Below, in pieces: positions 1-8,270 of a stretch of 8,285 nucleotides of DNA. The position numbers were made by a program, and so were the translations under genes. The notes beneath the pieces are model-generated. The model did not search any database, had not been told where the DNA came from, and worked only from the letters and a program-made list of their open reading frames with translations. The stretch covers positions 1 to 8,285 of the forward strand of contig JAIRUG010000029.1 of NCBI GenBank assembly GCA_031254535.1. Reading direction: 5' to 3'. Each line of letters begins with the position of its first letter. The first letter of the stretch is position 1. This stretch comes from Rickettsia sp. GTDB taxonomy: Bacteria > Pseudomonadota > Alphaproteobacteria > Rickettsiales > Rickettsiaceae.

Positions 1-108
1 TATTATCTGGTTAAGCTATAACTATAACTTCTTGGCATCGGATTTTACTATATTTTTTCTCTCTATATTTATACTATATTTTCTTCCTCTTGTCGCCATT
101 TTCTTTGA
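1..108. other. AT-rich segment without a gene, downstream of the yaaA remnant
   Basis: This stretch follows the stop codon of the truncated yaaA on the minus strand. All three minus-strand frames contain stops (for example TAG and TAA clusters around 10-30 and 45-75), so no continuation of the YaaA reading frame is possible. The 10-bp sequence TTAAGCTATA occurs at 11-20 and again at 109-118, where it overlaps the remnant's stop codon. This could mark a small duplication or insertion, but it could be chance in such AT-rich DNA. The window ends here, so any distal yaaA piece would lie outside it. Confidence 0.4.
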
Positions 109-303
109 TTAAGCTATATGATAATCAAGCTCAGCCAGTTTATCACTAACCCCCATTAACTGCTTGATCTGATCTTGTGACAAACTTTTACATATTTGAA
201 AAAGATATTGTGTTTTAGTAAGAAAATGGGGTTGCACCGATAGCAACTCCACTATTTGAGAAGTAAAATCCTGGGTTTTAGCTGATGATATTATACTAAG
301 CAT
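109..303 (-). pseudogene. yaaA: yaaA N-terminal remnant (DUF328/UPF0246 peroxide-stress protein), truncated
   Basis: The 64-residue product starts MLSIISSAKTQDF and has LMGVSDKLAELD near its end. These match the start of YaaA-family proteins, which begin MLIVxSPAKTLDF and have LMxISDKLAxLN about 50 residues later. YaaA proteins are usually about 250 residues and help limit DNA and protein damage under hydrogen peroxide stress, in part by lowering free iron. Here similarity runs almost to the stop codon and then ends, so only about a quarter of the gene is present. The 108 bases that follow have stops in all frames. The ATG lies 23 bp after the mdh stop and has no clear Shine-Dalgarno sequence (upstream bases are AT-rich), so translation may be weak. 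It could be read through from mdh. I call it a pseudogene rather than a working small protein. The family match is by eye but strong in the two motifs. Confidence 0.7.
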
Positions 304-326
304 GCTACTAACTTACATAATAATCT

Positions 327-2647
<2,321 letters not shown>

Positions 2648-2693
2648 TATTTTATTTTCTTTAGATTAATTAAGATTAGACTGTCCTAGAAAC

Positions 2694-2722
2694 TTTATTC
2701 TTTCAGGTCATTTTGTTGTCAA
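2694..2722 (-). promoter_or_regulatory. Possible rho promoter
   Basis: On the minus strand a perfect -35 TTGACA (2717-2722) is followed after 17 bases by AATAAA (2694-2699), a poor four-of-six -10 match. It would start transcription about 40 bases before the rho ATG. Position and spacing are right, but the -10 is weak and such AT-rich DNA gives chance matches. Confidence 0.35.
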
Positions 2723-3105
2723 AATTAATCGAGGGAATCCTTGTGTACATTTATTAAGTACTAGTTACGATTTTTCAATTAATTTTTTATTAAAAATTTC
2801 TCTCTCATAGCTAGTTTTGAAAAGAGGTTTATTGTTTAAAAATCGGAAAAATCATGAAACCTATGAAAGATTAAGGTTTAGACTACTACTCGAATAATTT
2901 GAGGAAATTAGCATTACAAAATTTCAACAACCCAGCTAGGTTTAAGTAGAACATAGAGAGCATTTATATTTTCGGGTAACTAACTTAATTTTGGGAATTG
3001 ATACTAGTACTAAGTATTTATCAAATTATTTTATATTTGTCAAACATATTTACATAAACAACCATCCAAAAGTAATTAAAAAGTCACAATCAATAGCTAA
3101 ACATG

Positions 3106-3120
3106 CTCAAATGATTTGAG
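3106..3120. repeat. Small perfect palindrome after the dsbA-like gene
   Basis: The arms CTCAAAT (3106-3112) and ATTTGAG (3114-3120) pair perfectly around a single central base, ten bases past the stop of the dsbA-like gene. It could help end that transcript or protect its 3' end. However, the stem is AT-rich and the nearest T-run in the direction of transcription is more than 20 bases away, so it is not a convincing intrinsic terminator. Part of it (ATTTGAGTATA, 3114-3124) recurs inverted at 4141-4151. Confidence 0.4.
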
Positions 3121-3130
3121 TATACCAGTA

Positions 3131-3937
3131 TTATTTATTTTTACTTCTTACATCAGCAATTATTTTTTGCAATTGTTCCAGATCCATCATTCCTGCCATT
3201 AATTTACCATTAATAATATAGGCAGGAACTCCCTGTATTCTTAAACCTTTTGCTAATTTAACATTTTTATCGAGAAGATCTTTTATCTCCCCTTTATTAA
3301 TTTCTTCTGCAATTATCTCAAGATTTAAATCATTTGCTATGAGCAATTTTTCTACAGATTCTTTGGTAATAGGTTTTAGCTCCATTAAACCATTATGAAT
3401 ATCCTGAAATTTATCAGGAGTGGTCTTATAAACAGCCAAAGCAATAGTTGCTGCATAATTAGATGCATCACCAAGAAGTGGGTATAGTCGCAAAATGACC
3501 TTAACGTCCATATCTGATTTGATTAGCTGATTAATAAAATTACTACCTTTTTTACAATAACTACAATTATAATCATAAAAAGCCACGATGATCGTATCTC
3601 CATTTGGATTACCAAGTACTGGAGATGTAAGAGAATTCTCTATATCAGATTTATTATCTCTAATATATTCACCAGTTTTTATTTCCATCTCCTGCATTTT
3701 ACGCCGTTGGAGACCTTCTATTGCCTGAATTATTACTTCAGGATTATTTAGCAAATATTCTTTTACAATTTGCTCGGTTTTTCTCACTTGTTCTTTTTGA
3801 TCTAATAATGGCTGATCTGCAGCATTAATCGAAACCGTAGCAGAAACAGCATTAGGAGTATTCATAGTTTTATAAGCAAATAATGCTATTAGAACAACTA
3901 CAATAATCAATAATATTTTACTAATAACACTATGCAT
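3131..3937 (-). CDS. DsbA-family (Com1/ScsC-like) periplasmic thiol-disulfide oxidoreductase
   Basis: This is an exported thioredoxin-fold protein that probably makes or reshuffles disulfide bonds in envelope proteins. From the ATG at 3937 it has 268 residues. A hydrophobic N-terminal segment (about 4-22) forms a signal peptide or membrane anchor. A helical stretch at about 54-84, with VKEYLLNNPEVIIQAIEGLQ, resembles the oligomerising N-terminal stalk of ScsC-like and Wolbachia-type DsbA proteins. The thioredoxin domain (about 110-265) has the redox motif CSYC at 125-128 after FYDYN, and the cis-proline loop GVPAYIING near 235-243. A TTG codon at 3955 would add six residues, but it has no ribosome site, whereas AGAAAAG precedes the ATG. 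Rickettsiales proteins of this type are often called dsbA, com1 or '27 kDa outer membrane protein'. Oxidase versus isomerase activity cannot be told from sequence, so I give no symbol. Confidence 0.88.
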   Translation of the reverse strand: MHSVISKILLIIVVVLIALFAYKTMNTPNAVSATVSINAADQPLLDQKEQVRKTEQIVKEYLLNNPEVIIQAIEGLQRRKMQEMEIKTGEYIRDNKSDIENSLTSPVLGNPNGDTIIVAFYDYNCSYCKKGSNFINQLIKSDMDVKVILRLYPLLGDASNYAATIALAVYKTTPDKFQDIHNGLMELKPITKESVEKLLIANDLNLEIIAEEINKGEIKDLLDKNVKLAKGLRIQGVPAYIINGKLMAGMMDLEQLQKIIADVRSKNK

Positions 3938-3970
3938 AATATCTTTTCTATTCAATATATTTAGGTTGTG

Positions 3971-4144
3971 AAAAAAGGTTTATAGCTAACCTGAGTATTT
4001 AGCCTTGGCGTCTATTAGCGAGGAGCCGCTTGATAAGCGGCGATGTGGCAATCCAGAAAAGTGGGTAGAAATGGATTGCTTTGTCGGCTTACGCCTCCTC
4101 GCAATGACGATTTGTATGAATAAATACTAATCAGGTTAGCTATA
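3971..4144 (-). terminator. Likely intrinsic terminator of the fusion gene, with its loop filled by a repeat
   Basis: On the minus strand, 65 bases after the fusion gene's stop, arm 4121-4144 pairs with arm 3981-4001. There are 14 perfect pairs (TATAGCTAACCTGA with its complement), a 3-base bulge, then 7 more perfect pairs. A T6 run (3971-3976) follows within five bases. Stem plus T-run is what an intrinsic terminator needs. The loop of about 120 bases is far too long for a normal terminator, and it is occupied by a separate palindromic repeat (4009-4109) that can itself fold and bring the arms together. I infer that the repeat inserted into an older hairpin. It also separates this gene from the dsbA-like gene downstream. 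Confidence 0.5.
4009..4109. repeat. Palindromic intergenic repeat of the rickettsial 'cgtcattgcgaggag' type
   Basis: The left end CGTCtattaGCGAGGAG (4009-4025) is the imperfect complement of CTCCTCGCAATGACG (4095-4109). Inside lie a perfect small hairpin GCCGCTT-gat-AAGCGGC (4025-4041) and a second pairing of GGCAATCCA (4047-4055) with TGGATTGCT (4072-4080). The layout CGTCATTGCGAGGAG...GGCAATCCA...TGGATTGC...CTCCTCGCAATGACG matches a non-coding repeat I know to be scattered in Rickettsia genomes. It is clearly richer in G+C than the surrounding DNA. It carries no gene, so it is a passive or MITE-like element. A partial copy is at 8049-8071. Confidence 0.75.
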
Positions 4145-4209
4145 CTCAAATAGAAAATTAATAATTACTACTGTATATCAATTTTTCTATTAAATATGAG
4201 TTCCTTACC

Positions 4210-7200
4210 TCATCCAAGTATTCTAATTGCTTTTCTATAATTTTCAAGCATTTTAGTTATTTGCCGATAATTTACTTTACCTATTGGTAGAATCGGTATT
4301 TCTTTAACAGGGATAATCTCTGGTAAATAGTTTGTTGATATACTCTTCTGCTTTGAAGAATTGGCTCCTGCAAATACTTGCGGGGTATTCGCGTGCTCAC
4401 GCTCATCTACGCTCCGCTCGCTCACCCCTTGTTTTACGTTCCAATTCTTCAAATCATTTAAGTATATAGTATTTTGTCTCGGATATGTTGAATTTTTATG
4501 TATCATTTCTATAAAATTTTCTCTATTCATAGTCTGACTGGTGGTAAAGAGAAAAATTTGGTTGTCTTTATTAGCATAATCAGAACAAATAGCCACATGT
4601 CTACTATCAGCATCGATCATATTAGCTAAATCTTCTATTAATGCCAATGATATTATTTCTTCTATTGTAACAAATTGTTGAGCACGACCTAATAAGGTAA
4701 GATAACCATCTTTATCAAATTTTACAATATCCCCAGTATCGTACCACCCTAAACCCAAACCTTCTGATGATGTAGGATGAATAACCCCAGGATTATTAGA
4801 ATGCATATAGCCAAGCATAACATTTGGTCCCTTAATAAATAGTTGCCCCCCTTCTTCTATTCCGTTAATTGGTTTAATATAATATTCTATTTTGGGCATC
4901 AAACGACCTACACTTCCACCACGATAATGCATTGGAGTATTACATGATATTATTGGAGCTGTTTCAGATGTACCATATCCTTCAAAAATTCTTATACCAA
5001 ACTTATCAAGCCATAATTGTGTTGTTTTTTTTCTAAGTCTTTCACTACTGGCAAACACGTATCTTATAGAATAAAAATCATAAGGATGAGCACAGGTGGC
5101 ATAACCATGCAAAAATACATCCGTACCAAACATAATCGTCGCTCCTATGTCATATATTACCTCAGGAACACTCCGATAATGTAAAGGAGAAGGGTAAAGA
5201 AACGCTGGTATACCGTTAAGTGTCATCATTATTGTGCCAGATAAACCAAAACAGTGAAATAATGGTAAAGCCATAAAGGCAAAATCATCAAGACTAAAAT
5301 GCAACTTAGCTAGAACCTGACATCTATTAGCTTGCAAGTTTCTATGTGACAATACTACCGCTTTAGGTGTTGCTGAAGTACCTGAAGTAAATACTACAAC
5401 TGACGGATCATTGTCATCATAACTAGCACACATATTGCTATAATAACTCTGTGGAAAGAAGCTACCAATCACAGCTTTAATTTTTAAATATAAACTAACT
5501 CTTGACATTAAATCTTCAAGGTAAATAACTTTTATATTAACTTCTAAGATCTTTGCCACCACTTCTTGTAATCCAGCTTTTTTGACAAATTGTTTTGAAG
5601 TATATACTGTTTTTACTGACGTTGTTTTACACGATGTCACTACATTGCTAACCTTACTCATATAATCAATCATGACTGGTCGACGAGAACAGGCTTGCAT
5701 AGCATAAAAAGTAATAATAGTTTCAACCATGTTAGGTAGCATAATACCTATATAGTCAGCTACTTCTGTATCCTGTTTTATTAAATTTGCTAAAGTAAAA
5801 GATTGTAATATTAATTGGCGATAGGTAATAGACTTGTCATCAATATCTTGTATTATTTTTTTGTTAAAACCATAAGCTTTTGCTGTTTCAATGAGAGACT
5901 GAAATATAGTATTCCGATAATCAGAACTTTCAAATATCATATCAGTCATGATATCATAAAGAGCCTGACCTATATATTTACGTTTTTCCCTATTATCTAT
6001 ATTCTGATTAGAAGAAAATTTTACTGGTGGCAAAGGTGGCAAAATAGTGACAGTGACCTTAGGAAATATCCGTGTTTTAAGTATATTTTTAAGCTTAGAA
6101 AAGTGAGTAAACTGTGTACCATCTATTCTTACAGGTAAAATTGTTGCATCAGCTTTCTCAGCAATCATGCCAGGTCCTTCATATATCTTCATTAAGGAAC
6201 CAGTAATACTTATTCTTCCTTCGGGGAATATAGCAACTTTTTTATCTTTTTGTATTTCCCTAATCAAACTCTTTATAGCCATTGCATTAGTGGGATCAAC
6301 TGGTAAAGTTTTTGCCATTGTTAAAAATGGTTTTACCCACCACACTTTAGCTATAGTTGTATTAATGGCAAAAGTCATTTCTTCAGGTAGATAAGTTGCA
6401 AGTAATGCAGGATCAAGATATGAAATATGATTGGCAATAATTACTGATCTTTTGCCAGCTTTATAAAAATTTTCAATACCTTTAACTTCCACTCTGTACA
6501 TGCAATCAAAAATAAATTTTAAAATAGCTCGGTTAACAGCAAAAGGTACTATTTTTACTTCAGGAATTAATTGATAAATATAATAAGCTACCACTATGTT
6601 AAGTATGCTAATGAATAATATAACGGATGGTATCGAATATCCCCAATAGAATAACAACGAAAGTATTAAAGTAGACCCAGCCATAAATATAGCATTAACA
6701 AAATTATTTATAGCAATTATTCTACTACGATGAGCTGAGGAACTAAAATATTGTAATACTGCAAAAAGTGGCACAATATATAGTCCTGCAATAGCAGCTA
6801 TAAAAAACAAATCGATAATGATCCGCCAATTATGCTTTTTAGATAAAAAGATAAATATACTCTTTAATTGTTCTGGTTCATAATGAATCGCACTAATTCG
6901 ACTTGCAAAAAATAAATCAACACCAAATATACTGATACCAATAGCTGAAACAAAAACATATTTCGTGGTAATTTCATTTCCAAAAATTTTATTACACCAA
7001 AAAGAACCAACTCCTACTCCAATTGAAAATGTTGCAAGGAACAAATTAGCAACATTTTCATCTGCTCCGAAAGTATCTTTAGCAAGAGATGGAATTTGAG
7101 CAAGTATTGCTGCACTGATAAACCAAAACCAAGATATACCAAGAATTGCCAAATATACTTGCTTTTTAGCTTTGGCATATTTAATCATTTCTATACTTTC

Positions 7201-7833
7201 ACGAAATAAATTTAAATTTATTTTAATTTCACAGTTAGAATTATTTGATTTTGGCATAAAATAACTAGCAATGACGCCAACTGTAGCAATTATTATCAGA
7301 ATAGTGATTATTAAATTGCCACTTATAGTGTAGTATCCTCCAATAATAGTACCAACTAAAATAGAAATAAATGTTCCCGCCTCAACAAATCCATTAGCTC
7401 CCAATAATTCATTTCGGTATAAATGGTCTGGCAGAACACTATATTTGATTGGTCCAAAAAATGTCGAATGTATACCCATAAGAAATATAGATAAAAAAAG
7501 TATTACTAAATTATTATGAAAAAATCCATAAGTAGCAAAAAGCACTATGGCTAGTTCAAATAATTTAATGATTTTAACTATAGTTGATCGTTCATACCTA
7601 TCAGCTATCTGTCCTGCAATACTTGCAAATATTGCAAAAGGTAACACAAAAATACTATTAGCAGCTAGCACAAGCAATTGGGCTGAGTCTATCAGTTGAC
7701 TAGATATCTTATAAGTAATTAATATAATTAATGCATTTTTTAGTATACTATCATTCAGACAACCACAACATTGTACTATGAAGATAGGCAAAAAACGCGT
7801 ATCTCGAAATAAATATAACCGATTTGATTGCAT
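4210..7833 (-). CDS. aas: LplT-Aas fusion: lysophospholipid transporter / acyltransferase / acyl-ACP synthetase
   Basis: This inner-membrane protein combines three jobs: bringing lysophospholipid across the membrane, activating a fatty acid on ACP with ATP, and re-acylating the lysolipid. Residues 1-420 are a major-facilitator (LplT-like) domain rich in membrane helices, with the loop motif GQIADRYERS at 74-83. Residues ~433-605 are a PlsC-type acyltransferase with HISYLD (H469, D474) and FPEGR (536-540). Residues ~645-1207 are an AMP-binding domain with TSGTSATPKA (816-825), EGYGTSE (951-957), YDTGD (1031-1035), and the C-terminal catalytic Lys in PIGKVNY (K1186). Two oddities are a hinge motif reading GRAQQFVTIEEI, without the usual Lys/Gly, and a 34-codon palindromic insert at about 1128-1161. 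I chose the ATG at 7833, preceded by GGAG. The ATG at 7878 would add 15 residues but lies between the -35 and -10 boxes of the promoter. Similar fusions occur in alphaproteobacteria. Confidence 0.93.
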   Translation of the reverse strand: MQSNRLYLFRDTRFLPIFIVQCCGCLNDSILKNALIILITYKISSQLIDSAQLLVLAANSIFVLPFAIFASIAGQIADRYERSTIVKIIKLFELAIVLFATYGFFHNNLVILFLSIFLMGIHSTFFGPIKYSVLPDHLYRNELLGANGFVEAGTFISILVGTIIGGYYTISGNLIITILIIIATVGVIASYFMPKSNNSNCEIKINLNLFRESIEMIKYAKAKKQVYLAILGISWFWFISAAILAQIPSLAKDTFGADENVANLFLATFSIGVGVGSFWCNKIFGNEITTKYVFVSAIGISIFGVDLFFASRISAIHYEPEQLKSIFIFLSKKHNWRIIIDLFFIAAIAGLYIVPLFAVLQYFSSSAHRSRIIAINNFVNAIFMAGSTLILSLLFYWGYSIPSVILFISILNIVVAYYIYQLIPEVKIVPFAVNRAILKFIFDCMYRVEVKGIENFYKAGKRSVIIANHISYLDPALLATYLPEEMTFAINTTIAKVWWVKPFLTMAKTLPVDPTNAMAIKSLIREIQKDKKVAIFPEGRISITGSLMKIYEGPGMIAEKADATILPVRIDGTQFTHFSKLKNILKTRIFPKVTVTILPPLPPVKFSSNQNIDNREKRKYIGQALYDIMTDMIFESSDYRNTIFQSLIETAKAYGFNKKIIQDIDDKSITYRQLILQSFTLANLIKQDTEVADYIGIMLPNMVETIITFYAMQACSRRPVMIDYMSKVSNVVTSCKTTSVKTVYTSKQFVKKAGLQEVVAKILEVNIKVIYLEDLMSRVSLYLKIKAVIGSFFPQSYYSNMCASYDDNDPSVVVFTSGTSATPKAVVLSHRNLQANRCQVLAKLHFSLDDFAFMALPLFHCFGLSGTIMMTLNGIPAFLYPSPLHYRSVPEVIYDIGATIMFGTDVFLHGYATCAHPYDFYSIRYVFASSERLRKKTTQLWLDKFGIRIFEGYGTSETAPIISCNTPMHYRGGSVGRLMPKIEYYIKPINGIEEGGQLFIKGPNVMLGYMHSNNPGVIHPTSSEGLGLGWYDTGDIVKFDKDGYLTLLGRAQQFVTIEEIISLALIEDLANMIDADSRHVAICSDYANKDNQIFLFTTSQTMNRENFIEMIHKNSTYPRQNTIYLNDLKNWNVKQGVSERSVDEREHANTPQVFAGANSSKQKSISTNYLPEIIPVKEIPILPIGKVNYRQITKMLENYRKAIRILG
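4352..4453 (-). repeat. In-frame Rickettsia palindromic element (RPE) inside the fusion gene
   Basis: A perfect 13-bp inverted repeat (4352-4364 and 4441-4453, TTTGAAGAATTGG against its complement) brackets exactly 102 bp, or 34 codons. The interior is about 55% G+C by hand count, well above its surroundings, and holds further pairings: GGGGT (4382-4386) with ACCCC (4424-4428), and GCGTG/CACGC around 4391-4402. It is read through in frame as a charged, polar peptide including GVSERSVDEREHANTPQVF. Size, palindromic build and in-frame insertion in a conserved gene are the defining traits of RPEs. I cannot assign the RPE family number. Homologous Aas proteins have no counterpart of this segment between the adenylating core and the catalytic-lysine tail. 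Confidence 0.85.
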
Positions 7834-7837
7834 GCTT

Positions 7838-7842
7838 TCTCC
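7838..7842 (-). promoter_or_regulatory. Ribosome binding site that decides the start of the fusion gene
   Basis: Read on the minus strand, GGAGA lies four bases before the ATG at 7833 (GGAGAAAGC-ATG). No comparable site precedes the upstream in-frame ATG at 7878, so translation should begin at 7833. Confidence 0.65.
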
Positions 7843-7862
7843 AAAGACATTATAGTTGCGGT

Positions 7863-7891
7863 ATAGTATGCAATTCATTGCTGTATGTCAA
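7863..7891 (-). promoter_or_regulatory. Probable sigma70 promoter of the fusion gene
   Basis: A perfect -35 TTGACA (complement of 7886-7891) is followed after exactly 17 bases by TACTAT (7863-7868), a four-of-six -10. Transcription would start near 7855, about 20 bases before the chosen ATG. A perfect TATAAT also occurs at 7849-7854, but it lies too far from this -35 and has none of its own. The in-frame ATG at 7878 falls between the boxes, so it is unlikely to be in the mRNA. Confidence 0.55.
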
Positions 7892-7926
7892 ATACTCTAA
7901 TTCGAACCACCTAAACAAACCAAAAA

Positions 7927-7951
7927 CAAAATCATCCAACTCTAATATTTT
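7927..7951. repeat. Direct repeat copy 1 (partner at 8246-8270)
   Basis: The sequence AAAATCATCcAACTCTAATATTTT here matches AAAATCATCAACTCTAATATTTTT at 8246-8270 with one extra C. The two copies bracket about 295 bp that contain the truncated intergenic repeat. They could be the ends of an inserted segment or a partial duplication. Confidence 0.55.
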
Positions 7952-7956
7952 AGAGT
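7939..7956 (-). terminator. Perfect small hairpin, possible terminator of a gene further upstream
   Basis: ACTCTAA (7939-7945) and TTAGAGT (7950-7956) pair perfectly around a 4-base loop. Read on the minus strand the following bases are TTGGATGATTTTGTTTTTGG, moderately T-rich but with no T-run directly after the stem. It could end a minus-strand transcript entering from beyond the right edge. The stem is short and AT-rich, so this is tentative. Confidence 0.3.
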
Positions 7957-8048
7957 ACACTATGCCTCTTTCTTATGGTATCTAAAGAGTGAATAGAGGA
8001 TTAGTACCCTACATTTTTTATTTTATAACTATTACAACAGCATAAAAA

Positions 8049-8071
8049 CGTCATTGCGAGGAGGCGTAGCC
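8049..8071. repeat. Truncated copy of the 'cgtcattgcgaggag' intergenic repeat
   Basis: The 23 bases starting CGTCATTGCGAGGAGGCGTA match the complement of the right half of the repeat at 4009-4109 (4087-4109), apart from one missing A. The match stops abruptly after GCC and the remaining half of the palindrome is absent. It is therefore a half-element, either a deletion product or a broken insertion. Confidence 0.7.
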
Positions 8072-8245
8072 CACAGCTGTTGAAAGTTAAAAAGTATAAA
8101 ACATTGCAATCGATAATTACACATAAATTTATCCTTAAGATTAGGGTCTCCGCCGCAAAATAATACAATGGGACCGTTGAAAGATAAAAATTTGCTCTAA
8201 TTTCAAAAAAAAGAAACAAAATCTTTTGTCTAAAAAATTACAAAA

Positions 8246-8270
8246 AAAATCATCAACTCTAATATTTTTA
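8246..8270. repeat. Direct repeat copy 2 (partner at 7927-7951)
   Basis: This is the second copy of the AAAATCATC(C)AACTCTAATATTTT motif. It lacks the downstream GAGT of copy 1, so it cannot form the 7-bp hairpin seen there. Confidence 0.55.

Larger units (their letters stand above)
2648..3130. other. Long gap between dsbA-like gene and rho; no intact gene, possible decayed ORF or repeat
   Basis: No intact gene is visible in these 483 bases. One minus-strand frame across about 2800-2990 reads protein-like between several in-frame stops. Its pieces include NALYVLLKPSWVVEIL, then after two stops PQIIRVVV, then FHRFHDFSDF, and finally FSKLAMREKFLIKN. This pattern suits a decayed gene or an old repeat copy, but I cannot name a family. 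Short inverted repeats are present: AAACCT/AGGTTT at 2857-2862 and 2874-2879, and AGTACTAGT at 2757-2765 against its complement at 3004-3012. A second perfect TTGACA lies at 3038-3043 without a good -10. Long decayed spacers of this kind are typical of rickettsial genomes. Confidence 0.4.

Noticed and set aside
2857..2879. AAACCT/AGGTTT inverted repeat followed by TTTTT on the minus strand as a terminator
   Set aside because: The stem is only six pairs and AT-rich with an 11-base loop, and no functioning gene ends nearby.
3015..3043. Second TTGACA (3038-3043) as a promoter for rho
   Set aside because: The -35 is perfect, but 17 bases downstream there is only TAAATA (three of six), and it lies almost 400 bases from rho. 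It may be chance.
3938..3955. TTG start extending the DsbA-like protein by six residues
   Set aside because: There is no ribosome site before the TTG, while AGAAAAG precedes the ATG at 3937, which also puts a normal signal segment at the N-terminus.
5815..6394. Plus-strand ORFs inside the fusion gene
   Set aside because: They are antisense to conserved acyltransferase and adenylating domains, with no ribosome sites or recognisable products.
8001..8219. 72-codon minus-strand ORF upstream of the fusion gene
   Set aside because: It overlaps the truncated intergenic repeat (its CGLRLLAMTF comes from the repeat), has no ribosome site and matches no family I recognise; it is probably a chance frame.
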